A stretch of 64,000 nt of DNA. Source: Castellaniella sp035707805 (GTDB taxonomy: Bacteria; Pseudomonadota; Gammaproteobacteria; Burkholderiales; Burkholderiaceae_B). The notes under the pieces are model-generated. The model had not been told where the DNA came from, ran no database searches, and worked only from the letters and a program-made list of their open reading frames with translations. Below, piece by piece: positions 43,020-51,965 of the stretch. Position 1 is the stretch's first letter; each line of letters begins with the position of its first letter. The position numbers were made by a program, and so were the translations under genes. The stretch covers positions 1 through 64,000 of the forward strand of contig DASSTS010000051.1 of assembly GCA_035707805.1 (NCBI GenBank), read 5' to 3'.

Positions 43020-44026
43020 GCCGGACCGGCGCTTCCGAAGCCGCGCCGCGCCGCGGCCCGCCCCACGGCCGGCGCCTGCGCATCCTCACCTGGCACGTGC
43101 ACGGCAACTATCTCTATTCCCTGACGCAACTGCCGCATGATTTCGTCATTCCCGTGCTGCCCGGCGATCCGCCGGGCTACGCGGCGCCGGGGCCGAAGAT
43201 CCCGTGGGGGCCCAACGTGCGTCCGGTACCGGCCCAGGACGTGTGCCGGGAACCGCTGGACTGCGTCATCTACCAGTCTCGCGGCGCCTTCGAACGCGAC
43301 CGGCTGCTGCTGCTGACCCCCGCGCAGCAAGCCCTGCCCTGCGCGTACATCGAGCACAACCCGCCCGAACCGCACCCCACCGACACGGTGCACTGGTTTC
43401 GCCACGAGCACGGCGTTCTGGTGCACGTGACCCACCACAACGCCTTGATGTGGGATTGCCAGGACGTGCCCACGCGGGTCATCGAGCACGGGCTTGTCGC
43501 GCCGCCGCGGCCGCTCTACACGGGAGAACTGGCGCGCGGCATCACGGTCGTCAATCACCTGCGCCGGCGCGGCCGCCGGGTGGGGGCGGATCTCTACCAG
43601 TGGGCCGGACGGCGGGTGCCGCTGGATCTCATCGGCATGGGGTCCGAAGAGCTCGGCGGGCAGGGCGAGGTCCCCAACATGGAGGTCGGGGCCACCATGT
43701 CGCGATACCGCTTCTTCTTCAGTCCGATCCGCTATGCCAGCCTGGGCCTGTCGCTCGTCGAGGCCATGATGGCCGGCCTGCCGATCGTCGGCATCGCCGC
43801 CACCGAGCTGCCCGGCGTGATCGACAACGGCGTCAGCGGCTGGGTCGACAGCCGGCCGCAGCGCCTGGTCGACTGCATGCGCCAGCTGATCCAGGAGCCG
43901 GAGCTCGCCCGGCGCTGGGGGCGGGCCGCGCGGGAGGCCGCGCTGAAGCGTTTCTCCATCGATCGCTACGTCGGCGACTGGAACACCTTGCTGGCCGGGC
44001 TGGCCGGCGGACAGAATCAGGAGTAA
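43016..44026 (+). CDS. GT4-like glycosyltransferase
   Basis: A 336-residue protein starting at a GTG that overlaps the previous stop and is preceded by GGGGAGGG. It begins after a basic lead with RILTWHVHGNYLYSL. It has the acceptor-side region EHNPPEPHPTD and the C-terminal donor motif RYASLGLSLVEAMMAGLPIVG with the E-x-E-like Glu. The N-terminal half is shorter than in standard GT4 enzymes. The sugar is unknown. Confidence 0.82.
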   Translation: MSRTGASEAAPRRGPPHGRRLRILTWHVHGNYLYSLTQLPHDFVIPVLPGDPPGYAAPGPKIPWGPNVRPVPAQDVCREPLDCVIYQSRGAFERDRLLLLTPAQQALPCAYIEHNPPEPHPTDTVHWFRHEHGVLVHVTHHNALMWDCQDVPTRVIEHGLVAPPRPLYTGELARGITVVNHLRRRGRRVGADLYQWAGRRVPLDLIGMGSEELGGQGEVPNMEVGATMSRYRFFFSPIRYASLGLSLVEAMMAGLPIVGIAATELPGVIDNGVSGWVDSRPQRLVDCMRQLIQEPELARRWGRAAREAALKRFSIDRYVGDWNTLLAGLAGGQNQE

Positions 44027-44030
44027 GAGC

Positions 44031-45014
44031 ATGCCGGGACAGGAAAAGACGCCGCGAACCATGTTGTGCGCGCCCGTGCTGGTGGCGGGCGGCGCGGGCT
44101 TTCTGGGGGCGCACCTGTGCAGGCGCCTGCTTGACATGGGTTGCGCGGTGTTCTGCCTGGACAACCTGGACACGGGTTCCTGGGAGGCCGTGGAGGCGCT
44201 GCGGGCATATCCGCGGTTTTCCTGGATCCGGCACGACGTCGTCGATCCCATCCCCTTCGACGGCCCGCTGGGCCGGATCTACAACCTCGCGTGCCCGGCC
44301 TCGCCGCGCCATTACCAGGCCGATCCGCCACACACGCTGCTGACCTGCGTCGACGGCGCCCGCAACCTGCTGGACCTTGCCCGCCGCACCGGCGCCCGCA
44401 TCCTGCAGGCCTCGACCAGCGAAGTCTACGGCGATCCCCTGGAGCATCCCCAGCACGAGTCCTACCGCGGCAACGTCAACATCGTGGGCCTGCGGTCCTG
44501 CTACGACGAGGGCAAGCGTTGCGCCGAGACGCTGTTTTCCGACTACGGCGCGCGCTACGGCGTCCACACCAAGATCGCCCGCATCTTCAACACCTACGGC
44601 CCCGGCATGGCGCTGGACGACGGCCGCCTTGTGTCCAATCTCATCGTCCAGGCGCTGAAGGGCTATTCCATGACCCTCTACGGGGACGGCAGCCAGACGC
44701 GGTCCCTGTGCTATGTGGACGATCTCATCGACGGCCTGATCCGCCTGATGGAAAGCCAGCCGAGCTTTCGCGGACCTGTGAACCTGGGCAACCCACACGA
44801 GACCACGGTGCAGGACGTGGCCGACGTCATCCGCGAGCTCACCGGCACCACGGCGCCGCTGGTGCGCCTGGCGCTGCCGCCCGACGATCCCAAGCGCCGC
44901 TGCCCCGACATCGTGCTGGCGCAGCGCCACCTCGATTGGCGCCCGACCGTCGGATTGCGGGAAGGACTGCGCAGGACCATCACGGATTTCTCCGGGCGCC
45001 TGGGCGGGCCTTGA
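44031..45014 (+). CDS. UDP-glucuronate decarboxylase (UDP-xylose synthase)
   Basis: A 327-residue SDR enzyme that converts UDP-glucuronate to UDP-xylose. The NAD motif is GGAGFLGAHL (20-29). The UXS hallmarks are CPASPRHYQADP, ASTSEVYGDPLEHPQ and SCYDEGKR with Tyr158 and Lys162, then RIFNTYGPGM and GDGSQTRSLCYVDD. UDP-glucuronate would come from the Ugd encoded divergently at 36226. This makes UDP-xylose, or a related pentose, the likely building block of the island glycan. It is the last gene of the operon. Confidence 0.9.
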   Translation: MPGQEKTPRTMLCAPVLVAGGAGFLGAHLCRRLLDMGCAVFCLDNLDTGSWEAVEALRAYPRFSWIRHDVVDPIPFDGPLGRIYNLACPASPRHYQADPPHTLLTCVDGARNLLDLARRTGARILQASTSEVYGDPLEHPQHESYRGNVNIVGLRSCYDEGKRCAETLFSDYGARYGVHTKIARIFNTYGPGMALDDGRLVSNLIVQALKGYSMTLYGDGSQTRSLCYVDDLIDGLIRLMESQPSFRGPVNLGNPHETTVQDVADVIRELTGTTAPLVRLALPPDDPKRRCPDIVLAQRHLDWRPTVGLREGLRRTITDFSGRLGGP

Positions 45015-45083
45015 ATCCCGGCCGGTACCATGCGCCGGCCCATTTTTGCTATTCTTGTGGGGCATCCCTCTTGATGGAACCCC

Positions 45084-45434
45084 ATGAGCCGCCTTTCGCT
45101 TTCGTCCTGCCGCACCCTCGTCCTGGCCGCCGCGGCGGCCGCGATGCTCAGCGCCTGTGGCGGCGAGCCCTCCGAAGCCGACATCCAGGCGGCCTATCAT
45201 CGCCTGGCCGACGGCCGCACGCAAGGCATTGCCGGCCTGCTGGGCCAGGACATGGCCAGGCTCGCCCGCACCGAGATCCACGGCGTGAAGAAAATCGCCT
45301 GCAAGGCGGCGTCGGACAAGCCCGGCTACGTTTGCGACTTCCAGGTGGATTCGGAATCCGTCCTGGGGCGCTCGCAGCAGGCCGCGAGCGCCCGGTTCGT
45401 CAAGGGAGACGATGGCTGGCAGATCGTGCCGTAG
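45084..45434 (+). CDS. Small lipoprotein, unknown
   Basis: A 116-residue protein. A lipoprotein signal ends in the lipobox LSAC with Cys25, followed by GGEPS, so an outer-membrane place is likely (no Asp at +2). The remainder has two Cys (KIACKAA and YVCDFQ) and a C-terminal WQIVP. I do not recognise the family. It lies 48 bases before an ECF sigma factor gene. The GG-to-GC spacing of a nearby TTTGC is nine bases, so a sigma-54 promoter is not claimed. Confidence 0.78.
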   Translation: MSRLSLSSCRTLVLAAAAAAMLSACGGEPSEADIQAAYHRLADGRTQGIAGLLGQDMARLARTEIHGVKKIACKAASDKPGYVCDFQVDSESVLGRSQQAASARFVKGDDGWQIVP

Positions 45435-45482
45435 CGCGCTGCCGGGATTCCGAACTTTTTCATTCTTGGCAGGGGAACCCTC

Positions 45483-46193
45483 ATGGAGACGGTCGCCGAC
45501 GCGCCTGTCCTGGACGACGACCAGGCGCTCCTCCAGCGCGCAGCGCAGGGCGATCTGGCGGCATTCGACCAGATGATGCGCCGCTACAACCAGCGCCTCT
45601 ACCGGGCGGCCCGCGCCATCCTGCACGACGACATGGAGGCCGAGGACGCGGTGCAGGAGGCCTGGTGGAAGGCGTACCTCCACCTGCGGGACTTCCGCGC
45701 GCAGGCGCGGCCTTCCACCTGGCTGACCCGGATCGTGGTCAACGAGGCCCTGATGATCGCGCGGCGTCACAGATCGCGCGCCGCCCGCATCCAATTGACT
45801 GAATCAGGCCACCTGGCTGAAGACCTCATGAACTCCGACGATTCCGCCCCCGCGATGCCCGCATCGGACCAGCCCGACCAATTGACGTGGCGGGCCGAGT
45901 TGCGCGGCCTGATCGAGCGGCAGATCGACGCGCTGCCCGAGAAATACCGGTCCGTCTTCATGCTGCGCGGCGTCGAGGAAATGTCCTCGGCCGAGGTTGC
46001 GGACGTGCTGGGCATCCCCGAGACCACCGTCCGTGTGCGCTATATGCGTGCGCGGCAGATGCTGCAAAAGAGCCTGCGGGGATCGATCGACCAGCGCATC
46101 GGCGAGGCCTTTTCCTTTGCGGGCGCGCGCTGCGACCGGATCGTCGCCGGGGTGCATGACCGCCTGCGCAAAGCCGGGATCACGGAATCCTGA
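45483..46193 (+). CDS. ECF-family RNA polymerase sigma factor
   Basis: A 236-residue sigma factor. Region 2 is seen in YRAARAILHDDMEAEDAVQEAWWKA and region 4 in LPEKYRSVFMLRGVEEMSSAEVADVLGIPETTVRV. A C-terminal extension of about 45 residues follows region 4. No anti-sigma factor is encoded next to it: the gene before is a lipoprotein and the gene after a split-barrel protein. AGGGGAACCCTC precedes the ATG. Confidence 0.9.
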   Translation: METVADAPVLDDDQALLQRAAQGDLAAFDQMMRRYNQRLYRAARAILHDDMEAEDAVQEAWWKAYLHLRDFRAQARPSTWLTRIVVNEALMIARRHRSRAARIQLTESGHLAEDLMNSDDSAPAMPASDQPDQLTWRAELRGLIERQIDALPEKYRSVFMLRGVEEMSSAEVADVLGIPETTVRVRYMRARQMLQKSLRGSIDQRIGEAFSFAGARCDRIVAGVHDRLRKAGITES

Positions 46194-46208
46194 ACCCAAG
46201 GAGACACG

Positions 46209-47027
46209 ATGGCTTTGAGAGATTATCTGGGCGAACAGACGCTGGGTGTGTTGGCGTCCTACCAGGGCCACGGCCTGGTCCATCACATCGGCGTGGTGTA
46301 TCCCCGGTCCGACAATGCGCTGCAGGTCTTCATTCCCAAGGGGCACGCGCTGGCCCGGGGGTCGCGGGTCACGCTGCACCTGGACAACCGCACGGGGGTC
46401 GACGAGCTGGACGCCGAGCTCAAGGTCTACCGGACCTCGTACAAGGGCCAGGTCACCGGCGTCGACGAGAACTGGGTCACGGTGCGGCCCGTCGAATACA
46501 TGCTGATCCACGGCCTGCGGGCCGTCGAGCAGTACCGGATGCCGGGTTACGATTTCCCGGCGGACCGCCGGCCGGAATCGTCCTTGCCGGTCACGCCGCT
46601 GCAGCGGCTGGGGCCCGTGCAGGAAAAAGAACACCACAACAAGGTCGGCATCCTGACCACGATGGCGGTGGATCAGCCGCACACCACGGTGCTGGCCTTC
46701 CTGAACACCGAGGCCGACGACGTTTTCCTGATCTCGGTGCCGGGCACGTTCAAGCTGCTGCAACTGCGGCGCGATCCCCGCTGTTTCTTCACCATCGACG
46801 AACGGGCCAAGTTCACGTTCGAGCAGGCCGTCCACTGGAACTACACGATCCTCGAAATGCGGGCCTTCCAGGTGCCGGCGGCCCTGCCGCTGTACGAGCA
46901 GGTGCGCACCGCCTTCATCCTGAAGAACCCGTGGGAAGCGGGATTCTTCGGGATGGACGGCCTGGAGATGGTGCACCTGAAGTGCGAGTCGTTCGTCTTT
47001 GCCGGCGAGGCCCGGCCGAATCCCTGA
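46209..47027 (+). CDS. Split beta-barrel flavin-binding-type protein (PNPOx-like)
   Basis: A 272-residue protein. The C-terminal half (from about residue 138) matches the FMN-binding split barrel of pyridoxamine-phosphate-oxidase-like proteins (HNKVGILTTMAVDQPHTT, DDVFLISVPGTFKL, RDPRCFFTIDERAKFTF). The N-terminal half (GVLASYQGHGLVHHIGVVYP) is a diverged second barrel. The reaction is unknown. It begins 15 bases after the ECF sigma gene with AAGGAGACACG, so the two are probably cotranscribed. Confidence 0.72.
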   Translation: MALRDYLGEQTLGVLASYQGHGLVHHIGVVYPRSDNALQVFIPKGHALARGSRVTLHLDNRTGVDELDAELKVYRTSYKGQVTGVDENWVTVRPVEYMLIHGLRAVEQYRMPGYDFPADRRPESSLPVTPLQRLGPVQEKEHHNKVGILTTMAVDQPHTTVLAFLNTEADDVFLISVPGTFKLLQLRRDPRCFFTIDERAKFTFEQAVHWNYTILEMRAFQVPAALPLYEQVRTAFILKNPWEAGFFGMDGLEMVHLKCESFVFAGEARPNP

Positions 47028-47058
47028 CCGGCGCGCCGCGCCGCGGGATCCGGATCAG

Positions 47059-47613
47059 TCATCGGACGGGCGAGCCGCGCAGGATGTCGGCGACGGCGGG
47101 CAAGCGCTCGAGCGCCTGAGGCGGCAGATTGGCATCCGTGGCCGCGTAGGGCCGCGCGGCGGCGTCGGCGGTGCCGACGATGATCCGTCCCACCATGCCC
47201 GCATGCTCGTGCGGGATGCAGAAATAGTCGTACACGCCCGGCACCTCGAAGCGCAGCGCGAACGACTGGCCCGGCATCAGGTAGTCCGAGTTCCAGCTCG
47301 CTGCGCCTTCGGGAATGCGCCGCGCCTTGTGGTTGGCGGGATGGTAGGCGGTGGTCGTGTGGACGTTGCCCGTATCCCGGTTGACCCAGCGGACCGTCTG
47401 TCCGGGCCGGATCAGCAGGCCGCGCGGCCGGAACCAGACTTCCGAGCCGGTGGCGGTGCCGGCCATCGCGATCTCGACCTCGTCCGTTGCCGCGGCCCTG
47501 GCCGGCGCCGCCGCCAGCAACGGGCCGCCGCCCGCCGCCAGCAGCAGGCCGCCGCCGGCCGACAGCAGCCGCCGGCGCCGGACGAAGGCCTCGGCCCTCA
47601 CGTCGGCCTTCAT
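47059..47613 (-). CDS. Tat-exported cupredoxin (type 1 copper protein)
   Basis: A 184-residue protein. A twin-arginine signal is clear (FVRRRRLLSAGGGLLLAAGG). The plastocyanin/pseudoazurin-like fold has copper ligands His85 (GNVHTT), Cys132, His135 and Met140 in the C-x2-H-x4-M motif YFCIPHEHAGM. It would carry electrons or bind copper in the periplasm. Its start overlaps the stop of the gene upstream by four bases. Confidence 0.86.
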   Translation of the reverse strand: MKADVRAEAFVRRRRLLSAGGGLLLAAGGGPLLAAAPARAAATDEVEIAMAGTATGSEVWFRPRGLLIRPGQTVRWVNRDTGNVHTTTAYHPANHKARRIPEGAASWNSDYLMPGQSFALRFEVPGVYDYFCIPHEHAGMVGRIIVGTADAAARPYAATDANLPPQALERLPAVADILRGSPVR

Positions 47614-48050
47614 TTCGCGACCCGGCTTTCCTGATCGACCGGGACGTTCCACAGCACGATGTGGATGTGCGGCTCGGCGACGCCGGGATGGCCCGCGTTG
47701 TACATGATGTCCACGTGATCGACGGTGCCGGCCGGCGCCTTCAGGTCATGCAGGTGCATGTCGGGCTTCATCATGGACAGCGGAATCATGTAGGTCGTGC
47801 TGACCAGCTTGCCGGCGTGGTCGTAGCCCAGGAAGGGGCCGGCGGGCAGGGTGGCCGGATCGACGAACAGCTGGCCCAGGCCCGGGATGAAGTCCGGCAG
47901 CTTGACCAGCGAGCTGACCGCCTTGTAGGGGGCCGCGGGCGGCGCCTTCAGGGCCGCTGACTGGGACTGGGCGGCCGCGGCGCTGCCGGCGCCGCAGGAC
48001 AGGGCCAGCGCGGCGGCCGCCAGGGTGACGTTGAGGACGGAACGGATCAT
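47610..48050 (-). CDS. Exported His-containing protein paired with the cupredoxin
   Basis: A 146-residue protein with a signal peptide (residues 1-27). The mature domain ends with a His-rich region (HLHDLKAP, TVDHVDIMYNAGHPGV, EPHIHIVLW), which suggests metal binding. It resembles DUF5602-type secreted proteins, but I am not sure. Tight overlap with the cupredoxin gene points to a joint role in copper or nitrogen-oxide chemistry. Confidence 0.7.
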   Translation of the reverse strand: MIRSVLNVTLAAAALALSCGAGSAAAAQSQSAALKAPPAAPYKAVSSLVKLPDFIPGLGQLFVDPATLPAGPFLGYDHAGKLVSTTYMIPLSMMKPDMHLHDLKAPAGTVDHVDIMYNAGHPGVAEPHIHIVLWNVPVDQESRVAK

Positions 48051-48147
48051 GGATTTCTCCTGGTGAATGGATGAGGCGGACTTGCCTCATGTCCCCATTC
48101 GATGCCGGCCGGCGGCGATCCGTTTCAGCCGCCGGCGCGGTCCCGCG

Positions 48148-49443
48148 CTACATGTGCGAGGGCAGCCAGGTCGCCAGGCCCGGGAAGAACCACAGCACGA
48201 CCAGCAGCAGCATCATCAGGAAGAAATAGGGGGCGCAGACGCGGGCGATGTAGGTGATCTCCTTGGTCGTCATGCTCTGCAGCACGAACAGGTTGAAGCC
48301 CACCGGCGGCGTGATCTGCGCGGTTTCCACCGTGATCACCAGGAAGATGCCGAACCACAGCGGATCGATGCCCGCGGCCTGGATGATGGGCAGCACGACG
48401 CCCATGGTCAGCACGATCGTGGAAATCCCGTCCAGGAAGCAGCCCAGCACGATGTAGAACAGCCCCAGGGCGACGATCAGCATGGCCGGCGACAGGTGCA
48501 GGCCGCCGACGAACTCGGCCAGCTGGCGCGGCAGGCCGATGTAGCCCATGGACAGGGTCATGAAGGCCGCGCCGGCCAGGATGAGGGCGATCATGCAATA
48601 CAGGCGGGTGGCGCCCAGCAGGGCGTCGCGAAACGACTGCCAGGTGAGGGACCGCTGCCAGGCCGACAGCAGCAGGGCGCCCAGCACCCCGATGGCGGCG
48701 GATTCGGTGGCGGTGGCCACGCCGGTATAGATGCTGGCGATCACGGCCAGGATCAGCAGCACCACGGGGATCAGCTGGCGGGATTCCCGCAGTTTTTCAC
48801 CGAAGCTCATTTGCGCGCCGGACTCGGGGACGCGGTCCGGATGCAGCAGGGCCCAGCCCATCAGCCAGCCGCTGAAGAGCGCCGCCAGCAGCAGGCCGGG
48901 GATGATTCCGGCGATGAAGAGCTTGGCGATCGAGGTCTCGGCCGCCACGCCATAGACGATCAGGATGATCGAGGGCGGGATCAGCAGCCCCAGGGTCGCC
49001 GGTCCCCCCAGCGAACCGATGATCTGCGCGTCCGGATAGCCGCGGCGCCGCAGCTCGGGCAGGTTCATCTTGCCCACGGTCACGCAGGTGGCGGCCGAGG
49101 ACCCGCAGACCGAGGCGAAGATCGTGCAGCCCAGCACATTGGTGTGCAGCAGGCGGCCCGGCAGGCGGTTCACCCAGGGCGCAAGGCCGCGGAACAGGTT
49201 TTCCGACAGGCTGGTGCGATACAGGATCTCGCCCATCCAGATGAACAGCGGCAGGGCGGTCAGCGTCCAGCTGCTGGAACTGCCCCAGATGGTGAGGGCC
49301 ATCGCGTCGCCCGCGGGGCGGGCCGAAAAGAACTCCATGCCGAACAGGGCGACGCCCGCCAGGGTCAGGCCGACCCAGACGCCGCCGCCCAGCAGGGCGA
49401 ACAGGACCACGATCAGGGCAAAGCTGGCGGCGATCTCATTCAT
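48148..49443 (-). CDS. dctM: TRAP transporter large permease
   Basis: A 431-residue protein with about twelve membrane helices. Landmarks of the DctM family are ASVCGSSAATCVTVGK, GSLGGPATLGLLIPPSIILIVYG (family core around PPS), GVATATESAAIGVLGAL and the late ITPPVGFNLFVLQ. It forms the Na+-driven transport unit of a TRAP uptake system. Its start overlaps the small permease gene by eight bases. Confidence 0.93.
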   Translation of the reverse strand: MNEIAASFALIVVLFALLGGGVWVGLTLAGVALFGMEFFSARPAGDAMALTIWGSSSSWTLTALPLFIWMGEILYRTSLSENLFRGLAPWVNRLPGRLLHTNVLGCTIFASVCGSSAATCVTVGKMNLPELRRRGYPDAQIIGSLGGPATLGLLIPPSIILIVYGVAAETSIAKLFIAGIIPGLLLAALFSGWLMGWALLHPDRVPESGAQMSFGEKLRESRQLIPVVLLILAVIASIYTGVATATESAAIGVLGALLLSAWQRSLTWQSFRDALLGATRLYCMIALILAGAAFMTLSMGYIGLPRQLAEFVGGLHLSPAMLIVALGLFYIVLGCFLDGISTIVLTMGVVLPIIQAAGIDPLWFGIFLVITVETAQITPPVGFNLFVLQSMTTKEITYIARVCAPYFFLMMLLLVVLWFFPGLATWLPSHM

Positions 49444-49942
49444 GGTGCAGCTCCTCGGCGGGTTCGGAACGGCGCCTGCCCCGCAACTCCAGGCAGAACT
49501 CGTCCAGGAAGGCGATGAAAAAGACCAGCGTGCCGACGGCCATGAGGATCTGCGGAATCCACATCGGCGTCGCGTCGATGCCGGTGGAGATGTCGTGGTA
49601 GAGCCAGGACTGCCAGACGAGCCGGGCGGAATAAAAGGCCAGGAAGCCGGCCAGCAGGGCGGCGATCAGCAGGGCGGCGAGCTCCAGCCGTCGCCGGGCC
49701 CGGCCGCGCAGCATGCCCAGCACCAGCGTCACACGGATGTGCTCGCCGTGCTTGAGCGTGCTGGCCAGGGCGAGGAAGCCCGCCCCCGCCATGGCATAGC
49801 CGGCGTAGGCGTCGATGCCGCCCACCGGGAAGCCCGCCAGACGGCCTGTGATGGAATAACTGACCATCAGCAGCACGCCGATCATGCCCAGGCCGGCGAG
49901 CCAGCTGCTGCCGTTGTAGAGGCCATCGAGGAGTTTGCGCAT
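49436..49942 (-). CDS. dctQ: TRAP transporter small permease
   Basis: A 168-residue protein with four membrane helices. The pattern MVSYSITGRLAGFPVGGIDAY and LKHGEHIRVTLVLGML is typical of DctQ. It pairs with the large permease. The C-terminus is charged (RGRRRSEPAEELHHE). It sits 15 bases after the binding-protein gene. Confidence 0.9.
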   Translation of the reverse strand: MRKLLDGLYNGSSWLAGLGMIGVLLMVSYSITGRLAGFPVGGIDAYAGYAMAGAGFLALASTLKHGEHIRVTLVLGMLRGRARRRLELAALLIAALLAGFLAFYSARLVWQSWLYHDISTGIDATPMWIPQILMAVGTLVFFIAFLDEFCLELRGRRRSEPAEELHHE

Positions 49943-49957
49943 GGCGGGCTCCGGGGA

Positions 49958-50992
49958 TCAGTTGGAGGTCGTGGCTTGCTGGATCATGCGGGCGTTGGCC
50001 CCTTGGCCGAGGGCGCGCATCCGGCCCGAGGCATCCAGGACTTCCTTGCCTTCGGCGCCGGCGGTCTTCAGCCATTCGCGGATGACCGTCTGGCCAACTT
50101 CCACCAGATCGGACTTGAGCTGGGGCGTGGGCTCGTCGACCTGCATGCCGTTTTCCTTGAGCTTGGCGATGGAGGCCGCATCGACCTTGCGGGATTCTTC
50201 CCAGCCGCGCTTTTCCGCGGCGGCGGCCGCCTGGCGGACGGCTTCCTGGGTGGCGGGGCTCAGCGATTCGAAGGCGCGCTTGTTGGCGACCACGGCGTTC
50301 TTGGGAATCCAGGCCTGGACGTTGGTGTAGTACTTCAAGTTTTCGTAGAGCTTGTTGTCCGCTCCGGTGGCGCTGGAGGTGATCAGGCCGTCGACCACGC
50401 CCGTGGCCAGCGCCTGGGACAGCTCGGCTTCCTGGACCGTGACCGGTTGTGCGCCGACCAATTCGCCGATGCGCGCCGTGGTCGGGCTGTACACGCGCCA
50501 TTTCAGGCCTTTGAGATCCGCGGCCGACTGGATCGGCTTGTTGGTGTAGATGCCCTGCGGCGGCCAGGCTACGGCATACAGCAGCACCATGCCTTGCTGA
50601 TCCAGTTTCTTTTCCAGCAGCGGGCGCTGCGCCTGATACAGCTTCCAGGCTTCGTCGTAGTTGCTGACCAGGAAGGGCAGGCCGTCCAGACCGAACAGCG
50701 GCCATTCATTCTGGAAGCTGACCATGAAGAATTCGCCCGCCTGGGCCTGGTTGCCCTGCACGGCGCGCTTGATCTCGGGCATCTTGAACAGGGATGCGCC
50801 CGAGTGGACGGTGATCTTCAGATCCCCCTGGGTCGCCTGATCCACGTCCTTGGAGAACTGGGCGAGATTTTTCGAATGGAAATTGAAGGCGGGGTAGGCA
50901 GAGGCGAGATCCCACTGCGTGGCGGCCTGCGCCTGGAAGGAGAGGCCGAGACCGGCGATCAGGGCGGTGGCAAAGAGAGTGCGACGCTTCAT
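49958..50992 (-). CDS. dctP: TRAP transporter substrate-binding protein
   Basis: A 344-residue periplasmic DctP-family protein. The signal peptide is MKRRTLFATALIAGLGL ending in AQA. The mature part has WDLASAYPAFNFHSKNL, the carboxylate-contact region LKGLKWRVYSPTTARI and LITSSATGADN. The ATG at 50992 is chosen over an upstream one because the signal peptide begins there. The ligand is unknown; the divergent oxoprolinase operon and a shared operator type suggest 5-oxoproline or a related cyclic or organic acid. Confidence 0.92.
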   Translation of the reverse strand: MKRRTLFATALIAGLGLSFQAQAATQWDLASAYPAFNFHSKNLAQFSKDVDQATQGDLKITVHSGASLFKMPEIKRAVQGNQAQAGEFFMVSFQNEWPLFGLDGLPFLVSNYDEAWKLYQAQRPLLEKKLDQQGMVLLYAVAWPPQGIYTNKPIQSAADLKGLKWRVYSPTTARIGELVGAQPVTVQEAELSQALATGVVDGLITSSATGADNKLYENLKYYTNVQAWIPKNAVVANKRAFESLSPATQEAVRQAAAAAEKRGWEESRKVDAASIAKLKENGMQVDEPTPQLKSDLVEVGQTVIREWLKTAGAEGKEVLDASGRMRALGQGANARMIQQATTSN

Positions 50993-51121
50993 CGAGGACT
51001 CCTGGAAAACGATCGTGGAACATTGCCCGGCAGGCCGGCGACGGTGCGGCCTCAGACCGGCCATTGGCAATGGCGTGTGACAAAGATAGAGCATCCGTGG
51101 TCAGCAGTCGATCAGGGTTTT

Positions 51122-51193
51122 CAACAATAATGTTGTTTTTGTAGTTGATGTAGTCTTTGATCGTTCACTTAATATTCTAAATTGTTGAACAAT
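51122..51193. promoter_or_regulatory. AT-rich control region of the TRAP operon with a GntR-type operator
   Basis: TTGTTGAACAA (51182-51192) matches the FadR-like operator pattern TNGTNNNACNA exactly and is a perfect dyad with flanking A and T. A second dyad, CAACAATAATGTTG, lies at 51122-51135. They sit 130-200 bases upstream of the TRAP binding-protein start, in the gap after the GntR gene. Confidence 0.65.
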
Positions 51194-51269
51194 AATGACG
51201 AAGAAACGACAGACAGGCCGAAGCGCCGGCCTGCAAGGGCGGCGTCGGGGGACGCGGTGCGATGAGCCG

Positions 51270-51941
51270 TCAGTCGACGTGGGCGGAATACACGGACAGC
51301 ACCATGCGTTCGGATTGGATCAGGTAGCTCTCCAGGTCGCGCGCCGCCGTTGCCGTGTCGCCCAGGTCGAACAGTTCCAGCAGGCGGCCGTTCAGGTCGA
51401 CGAAGGGCGCATGCAGATATTCGGGGTCGTCCAGCAGGCCGAAGGCCAGCCGCAGTTCGGCGGAGATGTCGGAGAACATCGCCGACAGGCGCACGCTGTC
51501 GGCCAGCGCCACGATGGCGGCATGGAACATCATGTTGGCCGACCCGACTTCGAGCCACTCGCCGGCGTCGCGCATGCGGCGGGCCTGTTCCATGGCCTGT
51601 TCCATGCGTTTGTGGGCGGGATGGCGCGGCCAGGCCTGCGCCAGTGCCTGGCATTCGATCAGGCGGCGGACCCGGTAGATGTCGATGATGTCGGCGATCG
51701 ATGGCACCACCACCGAGACCCCGCGATTGGGCTCGTGGCGCAGCAGCCCCTCTTTGGACAGGATCCGGAAGGCTTCGCGCAAGGTGTTGCGCGAGACTTC
51801 CAGCTGCTCGCTCAGTCCTGCCTCGGACAGGCGCTGCCCGGCCCGAAGCTGGCCATGGATGAGCTGCTGGCGAACGGTTTCCGCCACCGTGTCGGTCAGA
51901 CTCAGCGCGGCGCTGGGATTGGGATAATGGCGAGCATGCAT
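51270..51941 (-). CDS. GntR-family (FCD/FadR subfamily) regulator
   Basis: A 223-residue repressor. The N-terminal winged helix-turn-helix is seen in LIHGQLRAGQRLSEAGLSEQLEVSRNTLREAF (in parts), followed by EGLLRHEPNRGVSV. The FCD ligand domain has DIYRVRRLIECQAL and metal-ligand-like His in NMMFHAAIVAL. It is divergent from the oxoprolinase operon and upstream of the TRAP operon. Both control regions carry TNGTNNNACNA dyads, so it probably controls both. Confidence 0.9.
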   Translation of the reverse strand: MHARHYPNPSAALSLTDTVAETVRQQLIHGQLRAGQRLSEAGLSEQLEVSRNTLREAFRILSKEGLLRHEPNRGVSVVVPSIADIIDIYRVRRLIECQALAQAWPRHPAHKRMEQAMEQARRMRDAGEWLEVGSANMMFHAAIVALADSVRLSAMFSDISAELRLAFGLLDDPEYLHAPFVDLNGRLLELFDLGDTATAARDLESYLIQSERMVLSVYSAHVD

Positions 51942-51965
51942 GAGAGGTCCCGAAAATTCAGCCAG

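Noticed and set aside
45037..45049. GG-N9-GC before the lipoprotein gene at 45084
   Set aside because: Spacing is one base short, so it was not counted.
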